Source: a beta proteobacterium L13 | GTDB lineage: Bacteria > Pseudomonadota > Gammaproteobacteria > Burkholderiales > Chromobacteriaceae | Assembly: GCA_000335715.1 (NCBI GenBank) | Contig: AMYZ01000002.1 | Coordinates: 248,001-312,000 of the forward strand | Direction: 5' to 3' | DNA: 64,000 nucleotides | In this document: piece after piece, positions 30,824 through 39,364 of the stretch | Numbering within the stretch: position 1 is the stretch's first letter | Layout: each line of letters begins with the position of its first letter | The notes under the pieces: model-generated | The model's input: only the letters and a program-made list of their open reading frames with translations | The model's database searches: none | Told to the model about the DNA's origin: nothing | Translations under genes and position numbers: made by a program

Positions 30824-30852
30824 TGTATCAGCATGGCATGCACGCTGATACA
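30824..30852. promoter_or_regulatory. Interrupted palindrome in the divergent region upstream of ogt
   Basis: TGTATCAGC (30824-30832) and GCTGATACA (30844-30852) form perfect 9-bp arms with an 11-nt spacer, placed between the small glycine-rich gene and ogt. The spacing of about two helical turns between half-sites suits a regulator dimer that could serve both genes. Confidence 0.45.
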
Positions 30853-30942
30853 TGCCGCCACCGCCAGCCAATACGCCATCGCAGCCACGCACCCTGCCCC
30901 GTGCTGCGCTACACTGGCGGCCACTGACTAGCCGAAGCCATC

Positions 30943-31491
30943 ATGCAAGCCACTGCTGCCCCACTACTGCTACACCGCTTTCACAGCCCGCTGGGGCCGA
31001 TGTTTGTCTGCGCCAGCGAACAAGGCGTCTGCCTGCTGGAATTTGCCGTCAGCCAGCGCAACGAGCGCGAGTTTGCCGACCTGCAGCGGCTGCTGGGCTG
31101 CCGCATCGTGCCCGGTGAGAACGACCATACCCGCCAGGCCGAGCGCGAAATCGGCGAGTATTTTGCCGGCAGCCGCCAGCGCTTCGACGTGGCGCTACAC
31201 CTGCCCGGCACGGCATTCCAGCAGCAAGTGTGGCAGGCGCTACAAACCATCCCCTACGGCGATACCAGCAGCTACCAGCAGCAGGCCGACCGCCTGGGCA
31301 AGCCGGCCGCCATCCGCGCCGTGGCCGGCGCCAACGGTGCCAACCGCGTGGCCATCATCGTGCCCTGCCACCGCGTGATCGGCAAAGACGGCAGCCTTAC
31401 CGGCTACGGCGGTGGCTTGCAGCGCAAGGCCTGGCTGCTGGCGCACGAGCAGCGCAGCCGTTTTGGCGACACCCAGCCGCAGCTGTTCTAA
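30943..31491 (+). CDS. ogt: Methylated-DNA--protein-cysteine methyltransferase
   Basis: Suicide repair protein of 182 residues that moves O6-alkyl groups from guanine (and O4 from thymine) to its own Cys. The active site is C142 in IIVPCHRVIGKDG; the DNA-binding region TIPYGDTSSYQQQA and the Asn hinge (GANGANR) precede it. It has only the methyltransferase domain, as in Ogt rather than Ada. A 20-bp palindrome made of two copies of the iterated word starts 4 bp after its stop. Confidence 0.94.
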   Translation: MQATAAPLLLHRFHSPLGPMFVCASEQGVCLLEFAVSQRNEREFADLQRLLGCRIVPGENDHTRQAEREIGEYFAGSRQRFDVALHLPGTAFQQQVWQALQTIPYGDTSSYQQQADRLGKPAAIRAVAGANGANRVAIIVPCHRVIGKDGSLTGYGGGLQRKAWLLAHEQRSRFGDTQPQLF

Positions 31492-31494
31492 GCC

Positions 31495-31514
31495 TGCGGC
31501 CAACGTTGGCCGCA
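31495..31514. repeat. 20-bp perfect palindrome of two iterated words after ogt
   Basis: TGCGGCCAACGTTGGCCGCA is two head-to-head copies with no spacer, immediately after the ogt stop. A near-copy CTTGGCCGCAG follows at about 31532. Confidence 0.9.
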
Positions 31515-31576
31515 GCGTGCATGACAAAGCCTTGGCCGCAGCCGATACTGGCGTTTTAGCCACAGGAGCCCGCCTC

Positions 31577-31978
31577 ATGATCAAGCAAGTAGGCGATACC
31601 CTGATCCAGCCGGTGCACACCGCGCGCTGCCACTGCGGCGGCGTGGTGCTGGCGCTGACCCTGCCCAACGGCATAGACCGCCCGCGCCGCTGCGACTGCT
31701 CGATCTGCCGCCGCAAAGGCGCCATCGTGGCCTCGGTAAAGCTGGATGGCATCCATATCGTGCAGGGCGCCGAGCTGCTGCGGCTGTACCAGTTCAATAC
31801 CCACACCGCCAAACACTACTTCTGCTCGGTATGCGGCATCTACACCCACCACCAGCGCCGCTCGCACCCGGACGAGTACGGCTATAACGTAGGCTGCCTG
31901 GACGGGGTGAACCCTTACCTGTTGGGCGAGGTGCCGGTAAACGACGGCGTCAACCACCCGGCCGACCGCCAGGGGTAG
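31577..31978 (+). CDS. GFA/CENP-V family protein
   Basis: A 133-residue protein of the GFA (glutathione-dependent formaldehyde-activating enzyme, Gfa-like) fold. The zinc-binding Cys sets are C18/C20 (RCHCGGV), C39/C41/C44 (CDCSIC) and C83/C86 (CSVCG), as in the family. Family members are often annotated as S-hydroxymethylglutathione synthases, but this activity is disputed and many bind other thiol adducts. The frm genes are 24 kb away, so a link is not shown. AGGAG precedes the ATG at 31577. Confidence 0.87.
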   Translation: MIKQVGDTLIQPVHTARCHCGGVVLALTLPNGIDRPRRCDCSICRRKGAIVASVKLDGIHIVQGAELLRLYQFNTHTAKHYFCSVCGIYTHHQRRSHPDEYGYNVGCLDGVNPYLLGEVPVNDGVNHPADRQG

Positions 31979-32040
31979 GCAAAGTGCACCTGTGCCATCG
32001 GGCAGCGCATGCATGACACCAGCTGCCCGGTAGCCTCAAA

Positions 32041-32063
32041 ACAACATATCTATAAGATGTTGT
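32041..32063. promoter_or_regulatory. Inverted repeat upstream of the membrane-anchored protein/PhoX pair
   Basis: ACAACAT (32041-32047) and ATGTTGT (32057-32063) flank a 9-nt AT-rich centre with a TATAAG-like element, 96 bp before the next gene. The AT-rich setting suggests promoter plus operator. Confidence 0.4.
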
Positions 32064-32158
32064 GATCATAACCATTAGCTTTCGCTAACAGATTCACCTG
32101 ATCGTCACACAGCCTGACTAGCTTGGGGTCTTCGCCATTTCCTCACAGGTTAACTGCG

Positions 32159-32914
32159 ATGGTCACCCCCTATGCCAGATGGGCACTCATTGCCGCAATA
32201 GTGCTGCTTGCTGTGTATCTGTTGATACCGCCGGCTGTTACACCCAGCGAGCAACAGCCTGCCATCGCGTACGCCGTCGACCAGCATCGCAGGCTACTGC
32301 CACAAGCCAACAACCGCTCACAGCCCGGCAGCCATGCCAACCCGCATGCAAGCATGCCAGTTGCTGTGGAAGCACGCCCTTCCCATCAGTCTCACTGGGC
32401 CAGTCTGAGGCAGATCGCCAGCGAAAACCTGCAAATGCAGCGCCCTGGTGCAACACTGGGCCAGCCGCTGGCGCTGCAGTCGCTGGACAGCGACAGGCTG
32501 ATAAGCAGCCATGAACCGATCGCACAACTCAGCCAGCCGGCACAGCGCTGGCAGTTTCTGGTCAGCGAACGGCAACAGGTAACAGGCCTGCTGCAAGTCG
32601 AACTTGAACATGACGGCCAGGCCGAGGCCGGGCGACTGGGCATGGCTAACCTGGCCCAGGCCCTGCAACAGCGCCTGAGTACCCTGCCGGCAGGCCTTAC
32701 CGCCCAACACTGGACCCACGTCGAAGAAACCGATGCCTACTTTGTCACTGCCCGGCATCAGCCCGGTGGCACCCCGTACTTCCACCCCCTGCCGGTTTCC
32801 GGCAATGCCGCCTGGCAACAAATGGCAATCGCCAACCAAGCCTGGCTTCCCGAGATACGTTTCCGCGAGCTGCTCAGAAGTACCGTACTGCAGTCCCGGA
32901 ACACATTGGAATAG
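32159..32914 (+). CDS. Hypothetical protein with one N-terminal membrane anchor
   Basis: A 251-residue protein I do not recognise. A single membrane helix (about 6-24, RWALIAAIVLLAVYLLIPPA in outline) is followed by a soluble region rich in Gln, His and Leu, with no Cys, probably facing the periplasm. The C-terminal half looks like a folded alpha/beta domain (QVTGLLQVELEHDG, EETDAYFVTARHQPGG). I start it at the ATG at 32159. It precedes the PhoX-like gene by 53 bp in the same direction and could be an assembly or partner protein for it; that is inference from position. Confidence 0.65.
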   Translation: MVTPYARWALIAAIVLLAVYLLIPPAVTPSEQQPAIAYAVDQHRRLLPQANNRSQPGSHANPHASMPVAVEARPSHQSHWASLRQIASENLQMQRPGATLGQPLALQSLDSDRLISSHEPIAQLSQPAQRWQFLVSERQQVTGLLQVELEHDGQAEAGRLGMANLAQALQQRLSTLPAGLTAQHWTHVEETDAYFVTARHQPGGTPYFHPLPVSGNAAWQQMAIANQAWLPEIRFRELLRSTVLQSRNTLE

Positions 32915-32967
32915 CAGCCAGGCCATACCGACGCCATACTTTTACCCACCCCACAGAAAGACTGCGT

Positions 32968-34203
32968 ATGAGTTACCAAAGCAATCAACCTGATGCCGAT
33001 CGTCGCAAACTGCTGCGCGCACTAGGCGGTGCCGGCCTGGCAGGTTTCGCAGCACACCAAGCCTGGGCATCCGGCCTGCTCCCGACACCGCCCAATCTGC
33101 AAGCGGCCAACGGTAGCATGCTGAAAATCAGCCCCAGCCGCGCCGTTGGCCCGCTGCAAGCCGCAGATGCCAATGGCGTGCGCCTGCCGGAAGGCTTTAC
33201 TTCTCGTATCGTTGCCCGTAGCGGCCAGCGCGTAGCCGGTACCAACTACACCTGGCACGCCACACCGGACGGCGGTGCCACCCTGGCTCGCCCCGAAGGT
33301 GGCTGGATTTATGTCGGCAACAGCGAAGTCGACAAAGGCAAAGGCGGCGCATCGGCGCTGGTCTTCAATCGCCATGGCGAAATCACAGACGCCTATCGCA
33401 TTTGCAGCGGCACCAGTCGCAACTGTGCCGGCGGCATGACGCCCTGGGGTACCTATCTGTCTTGCGAAGAAGTGTCGCGCGGCCGTGTGTACGAGTGCGA
33501 CCCGCTAGGCAAAAAAGCGGCGCAACGCCGCGATGCCATGGGCCTGTTCGAACACGAAGCCGCTGCAGTCGACCCGCAAACCGGCTACGTCTACCTTACC
33601 GAAGACAAACCCGATGGTTGCCTGTACCGCTTTGTGCCGACGCAATTCGGCAACCTGGCCAGTGGCACGCTGGAAGTAGCATGCACAGCCAGCGCCGATA
33701 CGGTGACCTGGAAGCGCGTGCCCAATCCGGTACCGCGCTCCACCAGCAGCCGGGACGGCACCCGCAACCAGGTGGCAGGCGCCCGCCGCTTCAACGGCGG
33801 TGAAGGCTGCTGGTGGCACGAAGGCAAGGTTTACTTCACCACCAAAGGCGACGACTGCGTCTGGTCACTGGAGGTAAAACAGAACCGGGTACAGAAAATC
33901 TACGATGCCAGCAGCCACGCCAGCCCGACCCTGGATGGCGTTGACAACCTGGTGGCCGCGTCAAACGGCGTGCTGTATGTCGCTGAAGATGGCGGCAATA
34001 TGCAGGTCTGCCTGCTGGGCCAGAACGGCAAAACCGCAGCCGTGCTGCAACTGGTTAACCAGCCCAGCTCCGAACTGACTGGCGTAGCCTTCAGCCCGGA
34101 TGGCAGCCGGCTGTACTTCAGCTCGCAACGCGGTACCACCGGTAGCGGCAGCGGTGGCATCACCTACGAAGTGAGTGGCCCGTTCCTGAGCCTGGGCGTT
34201 TGA
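32968..34203 (+). CDS. PhoX-family (DUF839) Tat-exported phosphatase-like protein
   Basis: A 411-residue exported protein. The N-terminus DADRRKLLRALGGAGLAG has a twin-Arg motif, hydrophobic core and WA cleavage site, as expected for Tat export of a cofactor-loaded protein. The rest matches the PhoX/DUF839 family: TWHATPDGGA, NCAGGMTPWGTYLSCEE, and GEGCWWHEGKVYFTTKGDD in outline. PhoX enzymes are calcium/iron alkaline phosphatases; this member is shorter than classical PhoX (about 600), so substrate and activity are uncertain. A palindrome of the iterated word and a terminator follow. Confidence 0.82.
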   Translation: MSYQSNQPDADRRKLLRALGGAGLAGFAAHQAWASGLLPTPPNLQAANGSMLKISPSRAVGPLQAADANGVRLPEGFTSRIVARSGQRVAGTNYTWHATPDGGATLARPEGGWIYVGNSEVDKGKGGASALVFNRHGEITDAYRICSGTSRNCAGGMTPWGTYLSCEEVSRGRVYECDPLGKKAAQRRDAMGLFEHEAAAVDPQTGYVYLTEDKPDGCLYRFVPTQFGNLASGTLEVACTASADTVTWKRVPNPVPRSTSSRDGTRNQVAGARRFNGGEGCWWHEGKVYFTTKGDDCVWSLEVKQNRVQKIYDASSHASPTLDGVDNLVAASNGVLYVAEDGGNMQVCLLGQNGKTAAVLQLVNQPSSELTGVAFSPDGSRLYFSSQRGTTGSGSGGITYEVSGPFLSLGV

Positions 34204-34223
34204 TGCGGCCAACGTTGGCCGCA
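34204..34223. repeat. 20-bp perfect palindrome of two iterated words after the PhoX-like gene
   Basis: Identical 20-mer to that at 31495-31514, starting at the base after the stop codon. A conventional terminator follows 20 bp later. Confidence 0.9.
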
Positions 34224-34242
34224 GCCTTGCTGGTTACATGAC

Positions 34243-34268
34243 AACGCCGCCCCGCAGGGCGGCGTTTT
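34243..34268 (+). terminator. Terminator after the PhoX-like gene
   Basis: AACGCCGCCC (34243-34252) and GGGCGGCGTT (34257-34266) with a CGCA loop and T4. Confidence 0.88.
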
Positions 34269-34308
34269 ACTTGCGGCAACTACCTAGCCTTGGCCGGGCA
34301 GCGCCAGG

Positions 34309-35517
34309 TCACGCCGGTGGCAGCAGGCCGTCGGCGCGGAACATGGTCTTGATACCGCGAATGGCCTGGCGGATTCGGCTTTCGTTCTCGATCAGCGCAA
34401 AGCGCACGTACTCGTCGCCATAGTCGCCAAAGCCCACCCCCGGCGACACCGACACCTTGGCCTTGTCCAGCAGCAGGTTGGCAAACGCCAGCGAACCCAG
34501 CTCACGGTAGTGTTCGGGAATGCGCGCCCAGATGTACATCGACGCTTTGGGCAGGTCCACCTGCCAGCCTGCCTCCATCAGCCCCTTATACAGCACGTCG
34601 CGGCGCTTCTGGTAAGTGGCGGCAATGTCGAGCACGCATTGCTGGTCGCCTTCCAGTGCGGCGATGGCGGCAATCTGCAGCGGGGTGAAGGTGCCGTAGT
34701 CGTGATAGCTCTTGATGCGCGCCAGCGCGGCCACCAGGTCGGGGTTGCCCACCATGAAACCGATACGCCAGCCGGCCATGTTGTAGCTCTTGGACAGGGT
34801 GAAGAACTCCACCGCGATGTCCTTGGCGCCCGGCACCTGCATGATGGACGGCGCTTTCCAGCCATCGAACACGATGTCGGCGTAGGCCAGGTCGTGTACC
34901 ACGAAGATGTCGTGCTTCTTGGCCAGCGCGATCACGCGCTCGAAGAAGTCCAGCTCCACGCACTGCGCGGTGGGGTTGGACGGAAAGCCGATGACGATCA
35001 TCTTGGGCTTGAGGTAGCTGCCGCGGATGGTTTTTTCCAGCTCGGCAAAGAAGTCCACGCCCGGCACCATCGGCACGCTGCGGATGTCGGCGCCGGCGAT
35101 CACCGCGCCGTAGATGTGGATGGGGTAGCTCGGGTCCGGCACCAGCACGGTGTCGCCACGGTCCAGCGTGGCCAGCATCAAGTGCGCCAGGCCTTCCTTG
35201 GAGCCGATGGTGACGATGGCCTCGCTGTCCGGGTCGATATCCACCGCGTAGCGCTGCTGGTACCAGCGCGCAATGGCGCGGCGCAGGCGCGGTATGCCCT
35301 TGGACGCCGAGTAGCCGTGGGTATCAGGCCGCTGCGCGGCTTCGGTGAGCTTGGCCACGATGTGCGGCGGCGTGGCACCGTCCGGGTTGCCCATGCTCAT
35401 GTCGACGATATCGTCGCCACGGCGGCGGGCGGCCATTTTGCGTTCGGCGGTGATGTTGAAAACGTAGGGGGGGAGACGATCGATGCGCGCAAAGCGGCGC
35501 TTGCCGGTAGACGACAT
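34309..35517 (-). CDS. alaC: Alanine transaminase (AlaC-like aminotransferase)
   Basis: A 402-residue fold-type I aminotransferase closely resembling E. coli AlaC (YfdZ), which makes alanine from pyruvate and glutamate. RLPPYVFN near the start, [28 protein letters not shown] and the Schiff-base Lys in [15 protein letters not shown] are family features. The start at 35517 ([13 protein letters not shown]) is preferred over an in-frame ATG at 35586. It is convergent with the PhoX-like gene and preceded by about 160 bp up to the SulP gene, which carries a promoter region and a terminator. Confidence 0.92.
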   Translation of the reverse strand: MSSTGKRRFARIDRLPPYVFNITAERKMAARRRGDDIVDMSMGNPDGATPPHIVAKLTEAAQRPDTHGYSASKGIPRLRRAIARWYQQRYAVDIDPDSEAIVTIGSKEGLAHLMLATLDRGDTVLVPDPSYPIHIYGAVIAGADIRSVPMVPGVDFFAELEKTIRGSYLKPKMIVIGFPSNPTAQCVELDFFERVIALAKKHDIFVVHDLAYADIVFDGWKAPSIMQVPGAKDIAVEFFTLSKSYNMAGWRIGFMVGNPDLVAALARIKSYHDYGTFTPLQIAAIAALEGDQQCVLDIAATYQKRRDVLYKGLMEAGWQVDLPKASMYIWARIPEHYRELGSLAFANLLLDKAKVSVSPGVGFGDYGDEYVRFALIENESRIRQAIRGIKTMFRADGLLPPA

Positions 35518-35640
35518 GGGAAACCTTTCAACGTAAGCGCCCGGAACCGTCCGAGCGACGCTCCCCCGACACAGGGGATGGCTCATCGTAAGCGGCTGGC
35601 ATGGCGGCTGTCCAGCTTGTTAACGTCACCGATAAAGAGA

Positions 35641-35661
35641 AAGCCGCCCTGGTGGCGGCTT
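35641..35661 (-). terminator. Terminator after the SulP gene (minus strand)
   Basis: AAGCCGCC (35641-35648) and GGCGGCTT (35654-35661) with a 5-nt loop. On the minus strand it is followed by TTTCTCTTTAT, 20 bp after the sulP stop. Confidence 0.8.
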
Positions 35662-35680
35662 GGTATCAAGGCGGGCGAGC

Positions 35681-37189
35681 TTAGCCCAGGCGGTTGTCGG
35701 CTATGTGGTAGTGCGGGTCGGCAAAGCTGTCTACCTCGACCATGTCTTTGGCGCGCCCCAGTAGCGCCAGGCAGTCCGGGCTGAGATGGCGCAGGTGCAG
35801 GGTCTTGCCTTCCTGCTGGTAACGCGCAGCCAGCGCGTCGATGGCCTCGATGGCGGACTGGTCGGCCACGCGGGTATGGCGGAATTCAAGCACCACGTGC
35901 TGCGGGTCGCCTTTGGGGTCGAACAGGGCGGCAAAGCTGGCGCACGAGGCAAAGAACAGCGTGCCGTCCAGCTCGTACACCTTCCAGCCCTGGGCATCGA
36001 CATGGCTGCGCGCGGTCATGCGCTTGGCGTGCTGCCAGGCAAATACCAGTGCAGCGAATACCACGCCACACAACACCGCTACGGCCAGATCGGTAAATAC
36101 GGTAATCACCGTCACGCCCACCACGGTCAGGGCATCCTGGCGCGGAATCTTGCGCAGGGTTTGCAGGCTGCCCCAGGCAAAGGTTTTCTGTGATACCACG
36201 AACATCAGGCCCACCAGTGCGGCCAACGGTATCTGCTCGATCCACGGCGCCAGAAACAGGATAAAGCCCAGCAGGAACACCGCCGCCACCACACCGGACA
36301 AGCGATGACGGGCGCCGTTGTTAATATTGATCATGCTCTGGCCTATCATGGCGCAGCCGCCCATGGTGGCAAAGAAGCCGGCCACCACGTTGGCCGCACC
36401 CTGTGCCAGCGACTCGCGATTGGGCTGGCCGCGGGTGTCGGTAATCTCGTCTACCAGGTTCAGCGTCAGCAGCGATTCGATCAGGCCGATGGCGGCCAGA
36501 ATGGCGGCGTAAGGCAGCACGATGTACAGCGTTTCCAGCGTCAGCGGCACCTGTGGCACGTGGAAAGCGGGCAGCCCGCCAGCGATGGAGCCCATATCGC
36601 CTACCGTCTTGGTTTCCAGCCCCAGCAGCGCCACCAGGCCACTTACCAGCAGAATGGCCGCCAAGGCAGACGGGATCAGGGTGGTGACACGCGGCAACAG
36701 GTAGATGATGGCCATGGTCAGTGCGATCAGCCCGCCCATGATGGCCAGCTGCTGGCTGCCCATCCAGACGCCATCCAGCTTGAAGTGGCCGAACTGGGCC
36801 AGGAAGATCACGATGGCCAGGCCATTAACGAAGCCCAGCATCACCGGGTGCGGCACCATGCGGATGAACTTGCCCAGTTTCAGCAGGCCGAATAGCAGCT
36901 GCAGCAAGCCCATCAACACCACGCTGGCAAACAGGTACTCCACGCCATGCTGTACCACGATGGACACCATCACCACGGCCAGTGCACCGGTTGCGCCGGA
37001 AATCATGCCGGGGCGGCCACCAAAAACTGCCGTGATCAGGCAGATGAAAAAGGCCGCGTACAGGCCGGTAAGCGGGCTGACATGGGCAATCAGGGCAAAA
37101 GCAATCGCTTCGGGCACCAGCGCGAGGGCAACGGTCAGGCCACTCAGCACATCGGTACGGGCTGCGGTTGGGCTTAATTTGGCAAACAC
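35681..37189 (-). CDS. SulP-family anion permease with STAS domain
   Basis: A 502-residue inner-membrane transporter of the SLC26/SulP family. About 12 membrane helices cover residues ~20-390; GLTVALALVPEAIAFALIA and the GGRPGMISGATGALAV segment are the substrate-site helices. A STAS domain (about 405-500) ends the protein. Substrates in this family include sulfate, bicarbonate, chloride and dicarboxylates, and none can be chosen from sequence. The start is a GTG at 37189 with AGGAG upstream; the longer frame to 37282 has no family character. It has its own terminator. Confidence 0.88.
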   Translation of the reverse strand: MFAKLSPTAARTDVLSGLTVALALVPEAIAFALIAHVSPLTGLYAAFFICLITAVFGGRPGMISGATGALAVVMVSIVVQHGVEYLFASVVLMGLLQLLFGLLKLGKFIRMVPHPVMLGFVNGLAIVIFLAQFGHFKLDGVWMGSQQLAIMGGLIALTMAIIYLLPRVTTLIPSALAAILLVSGLVALLGLETKTVGDMGSIAGGLPAFHVPQVPLTLETLYIVLPYAAILAAIGLIESLLTLNLVDEITDTRGQPNRESLAQGAANVVAGFFATMGGCAMIGQSMININNGARHRLSGVVAAVFLLGFILFLAPWIEQIPLAALVGLMFVVSQKTFAWGSLQTLRKIPRQDALTVVGVTVITVFTDLAVAVLCGVVFAALVFAWQHAKRMTARSHVDAQGWKVYELDGTLFFASCASFAALFDPKGDPQHVVLEFRHTRVADQSAIEAIDALAARYQQEGKTLHLRHLSPDCLALLGRAKDMVEVDSFADPHYHIADNRLG

Positions 37190-37282
37190 ATGCTCTCCTG
37201 CAAAAAAATAGCCCCGACGACATCGACGGAGCGGGGAAGCATTTTGCCACAAAATCAAATACCTGCAGGCCGCCCATATCAT

Positions 37283-37306
37283 AAAAAAAGCGGCCCGAAG
37301 GCCGCT
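37283..37306 (-). terminator. Terminator of the gts-aldo/keto reductase transcript
   Basis: AGCGGCC (37289-37295) and GGCCGCT (37300-37306) with a CGAA loop. On the minus strand the T7 tract follows (A-run 37283-37289 on the plus strand), about 48 bp after the aldo/keto reductase stop. Confidence 0.88.
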
Positions 37307-37354
37307 AAAGTCACGTACAACACAACAACGAACATCACGTTACAACAGAGAAAA

Positions 37355-38251
37355 TCAGGCGACCTCGTGGCCGCGCGCCGCTTGCAGCAGCGCAAACCAC
37401 TGCTGGCGGCTCAGCTTGAGGCGGCAGGCAGCGGCCGCGTCGTCCAGCGAAGCCAGGCGGCGCGAGCCGGTAATGGGCAGCGGCATGCACGGGTGCTGCA
37501 GCAGCCAGGCCAGTGCCACCGTGGCCACGCTGGCCTCCAGCTCGCCAGAGAGCTGCTGCAAGGCGGCGTACAAGCTAGGGTTGGCCGCAGCGTCCAGCAC
37601 GCGCCCGCCAGCCAGCGGCGACCACAGCATGGGGCGTACGCGCAGCTGCTGGCACTGGTCGAAGGTGCCGTCGAACAGCGGCGCCAGGTGCAGCAGCGAG
37701 GCCTCTACCTGGTTGGTCACCAGCGGAAAGTGGCTGGCTAGCAAGGCGTACTGCGACGGCGTAAAGTTGGACACCCCGAAGTGGCGCACCTTGCCGGCCT
37801 CGAACAGGCGGCGGAAGGTATCGGCCACGTCATCTGCATCCAGCAGCGGGTCCGGGCGGTGGATCAGCAGCAGGTCGAGGTAGTCGGTACCCAGCTGGCG
37901 CAGCGAAGCCTCGACACTGGCGGTGATGTGCGCCGCCGAGGTGTCGTAGTGCTTCACCTGCCAGCCGCGCTCGGCCATGTGCGGCTTGATGCCGCATTTG
38001 CTCACCAGCTGCAGCTCGTCGCGGCGCGAGCGGTTGGCCTTCAGCCAGCGGCCGAACAGCGCTTCGCAGGTGAAGCCGCCGTACAGGTCGGCGTGGTCGA
38101 AGGTGGTAATGCCCAGCGCCAGGGCGTGTTCCACCCAGGCAGCCAGCGCGGCGTCGTCAAATCCCCATTCGTCCAGACGCCAGACGCCGGCCGCCACCGG
38201 TGACAGCTGCGGCCCTGATGCGGCCAACCTTTGCAGGGCCAACGCCGCCAT
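37355..38251 (-). CDS. Aldo/keto reductase
   Basis: A 298-residue NADPH-dependent reductase of the aldo/keto reductase family, closest to E. coli YdhF. The catalytic tetrad is complete: D52 and Y57 in TFDHADLYGG, K85 in SKCGIK and H131 in LLLIHRPDP; FGVSNFTPSQ follows. Its start overlaps the stop of the sugar ABC ATPase gene by one base (TAATG), so it is the last gene of the gts operon. A role in sugar or aldehyde metabolism is likely from that, but the substrate is unknown. Confidence 0.9.
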   Translation of the reverse strand: MAALALQRLAASGPQLSPVAAGVWRLDEWGFDDAALAAWVEHALALGITTFDHADLYGGFTCEALFGRWLKANRSRRDELQLVSKCGIKPHMAERGWQVKHYDTSAAHITASVEASLRQLGTDYLDLLLIHRPDPLLDADDVADTFRRLFEAGKVRHFGVSNFTPSQYALLASHFPLVTNQVEASLLHLAPLFDGTFDQCQQLRVRPMLWSPLAGGRVLDAAANPSLYAALQQLSGELEASVATVALAWLLQHPCMPLPITGSRRLASLDDAAAACRLKLSRQQWFALLQAARGHEVA

Positions 38252-39360
38252 TACACGATCCGGGCTTCGGTTTTCGGGTCGAACAACACCGCCTTGGACA
38301 CGTCGAACACCAGCTCCATACTATGCCCCGGGCGCTTGGCCTCGGTGGGGTGGGTACGGCAGCACACTTTGGTGTTGTTCAGCGACACGAATACCAGGGT
38401 GTCCGGGCCGGTCGGCTCGATCACGTCGATATGGCAGCTCATCACCGGCAGGCCTTCGCGGTGCGCGGTGCGCGCATCGGTGATCTGCTCCGGGCGAATG
38501 CCGAAGATCACTTCCTGGCCAACAAACTTGGCCAGCTTGGCCTTGTCGTGCGGCAGCGGCAGCACCACGCAGCCTTTGTCGTCGCAGATCTTCACGCCGA
38601 TATCGCTACCAGTTTGCACCACGGTGGCCGGGATGAAGTTCATCGACGGCGAGCCGATGAAGCTGGCCACAAACAGGTTGGCCGGGTTGTCGTAGATGTC
38701 TTGCGGGCTACCGAACTGCTGCACGATGCCGTCCTTCATCACGGCGATCTTGTCGCCCAGCGTCATGGCCTCGATCTGGTCGTGGGTCACGTACACAATG
38801 GTGGACTTCAGGCGCTGGTGCATCAGCTTGATTTCGGTGCGCATCTCCACGCGCAGCTTGGCGTCCAGGTTGGACAGCGGCTCGTCGAACAGGAAGATGG
38901 ACGGGTTGCGGGCCAGCGCACGGCCCATGGCCACGCGCTGACGTTGGCCACCGGACATCTGGCCCGGCTTGCGGTCCAGCAGGTGGGTAATCTGCAGCAT
39001 CTCGGCCACGCGGTTTACCGTGGCGTCGATCTCGGCCTGCGCTACCTTGCGGATTTCCAGGCCAAAGCTGATGTTCTGGCGCACGGTCATCGACGGGTAC
39101 AGCGCGTAGCTCTGGAACACCATGGCGATGTCGCGGTCTTTGGGCGACAGGTCGTTGACGCGTTTGCCACCGATTTCGATGTCGCCACTGCTGATGTCGT
39201 CCAGGCCGGCAATCATGTTCAGCAGCGTGGATTTACCGCAGCCGGACGGGCCCACCAAAATCAGGAACTGGCCATCTTCGATGGCGATATCGATGCCCTT
39301 GAGCACGTCGGTGCCATTGGCGTAAGTCTTGTACACATTGTTGATGGAAAGAGCGGCCAT
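38251..39360 (-). CDS. gtsD: Glucose ABC transporter ATP-binding protein
   Basis: A 369-residue ATPase of the MalK/UgpC group of carbohydrate importers. Walker A GPSGCGKST is at 37-45, the Q-loop in MVFQSYALYP, the ABC signature in MSGGQRQRVAMGRAL, Walker B in IFLFDEPLSNLDAK, and the switch His in YVTHDQIEAM; an OB-fold regulatory domain fills the C-terminus. With the binding protein and two permeases upstream it forms a four-gene importer. Glucose is inferred from the resemblance to Pseudomonas gtsABCD and from the Entner-Doudoroff genes nearby. Confidence 0.9.
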   Translation of the reverse strand: MAALSINNVYKTYANGTDVLKGIDIAIEDGQFLILVGPSGCGKSTLLNMIAGLDDISSGDIEIGGKRVNDLSPKDRDIAMVFQSYALYPSMTVRQNISFGLEIRKVAQAEIDATVNRVAEMLQITHLLDRKPGQMSGGQRQRVAMGRALARNPSIFLFDEPLSNLDAKLRVEMRTEIKLMHQRLKSTIVYVTHDQIEAMTLGDKIAVMKDGIVQQFGSPQDIYDNPANLFVASFIGSPSMNFIPATVVQTGSDIGVKICDDKGCVVLPLPHDKAKLAKFVGQEVIFGIRPEQITDARTAHREGLPVMSCHIDVIEPTGPDTLVFVSLNNTKVCCRTHPTEAKRPGHSMELVFDVSKAVLFDPKTEARIV

Positions 39361-39364
39361 CGCA

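Noticed and set aside
38641-38660. GGTTGGCCGGG and similar near-copies as members of the iterated family
   Set aside because: They differ in the last bases; only perfect 10-mers were counted, to keep the count conservative.
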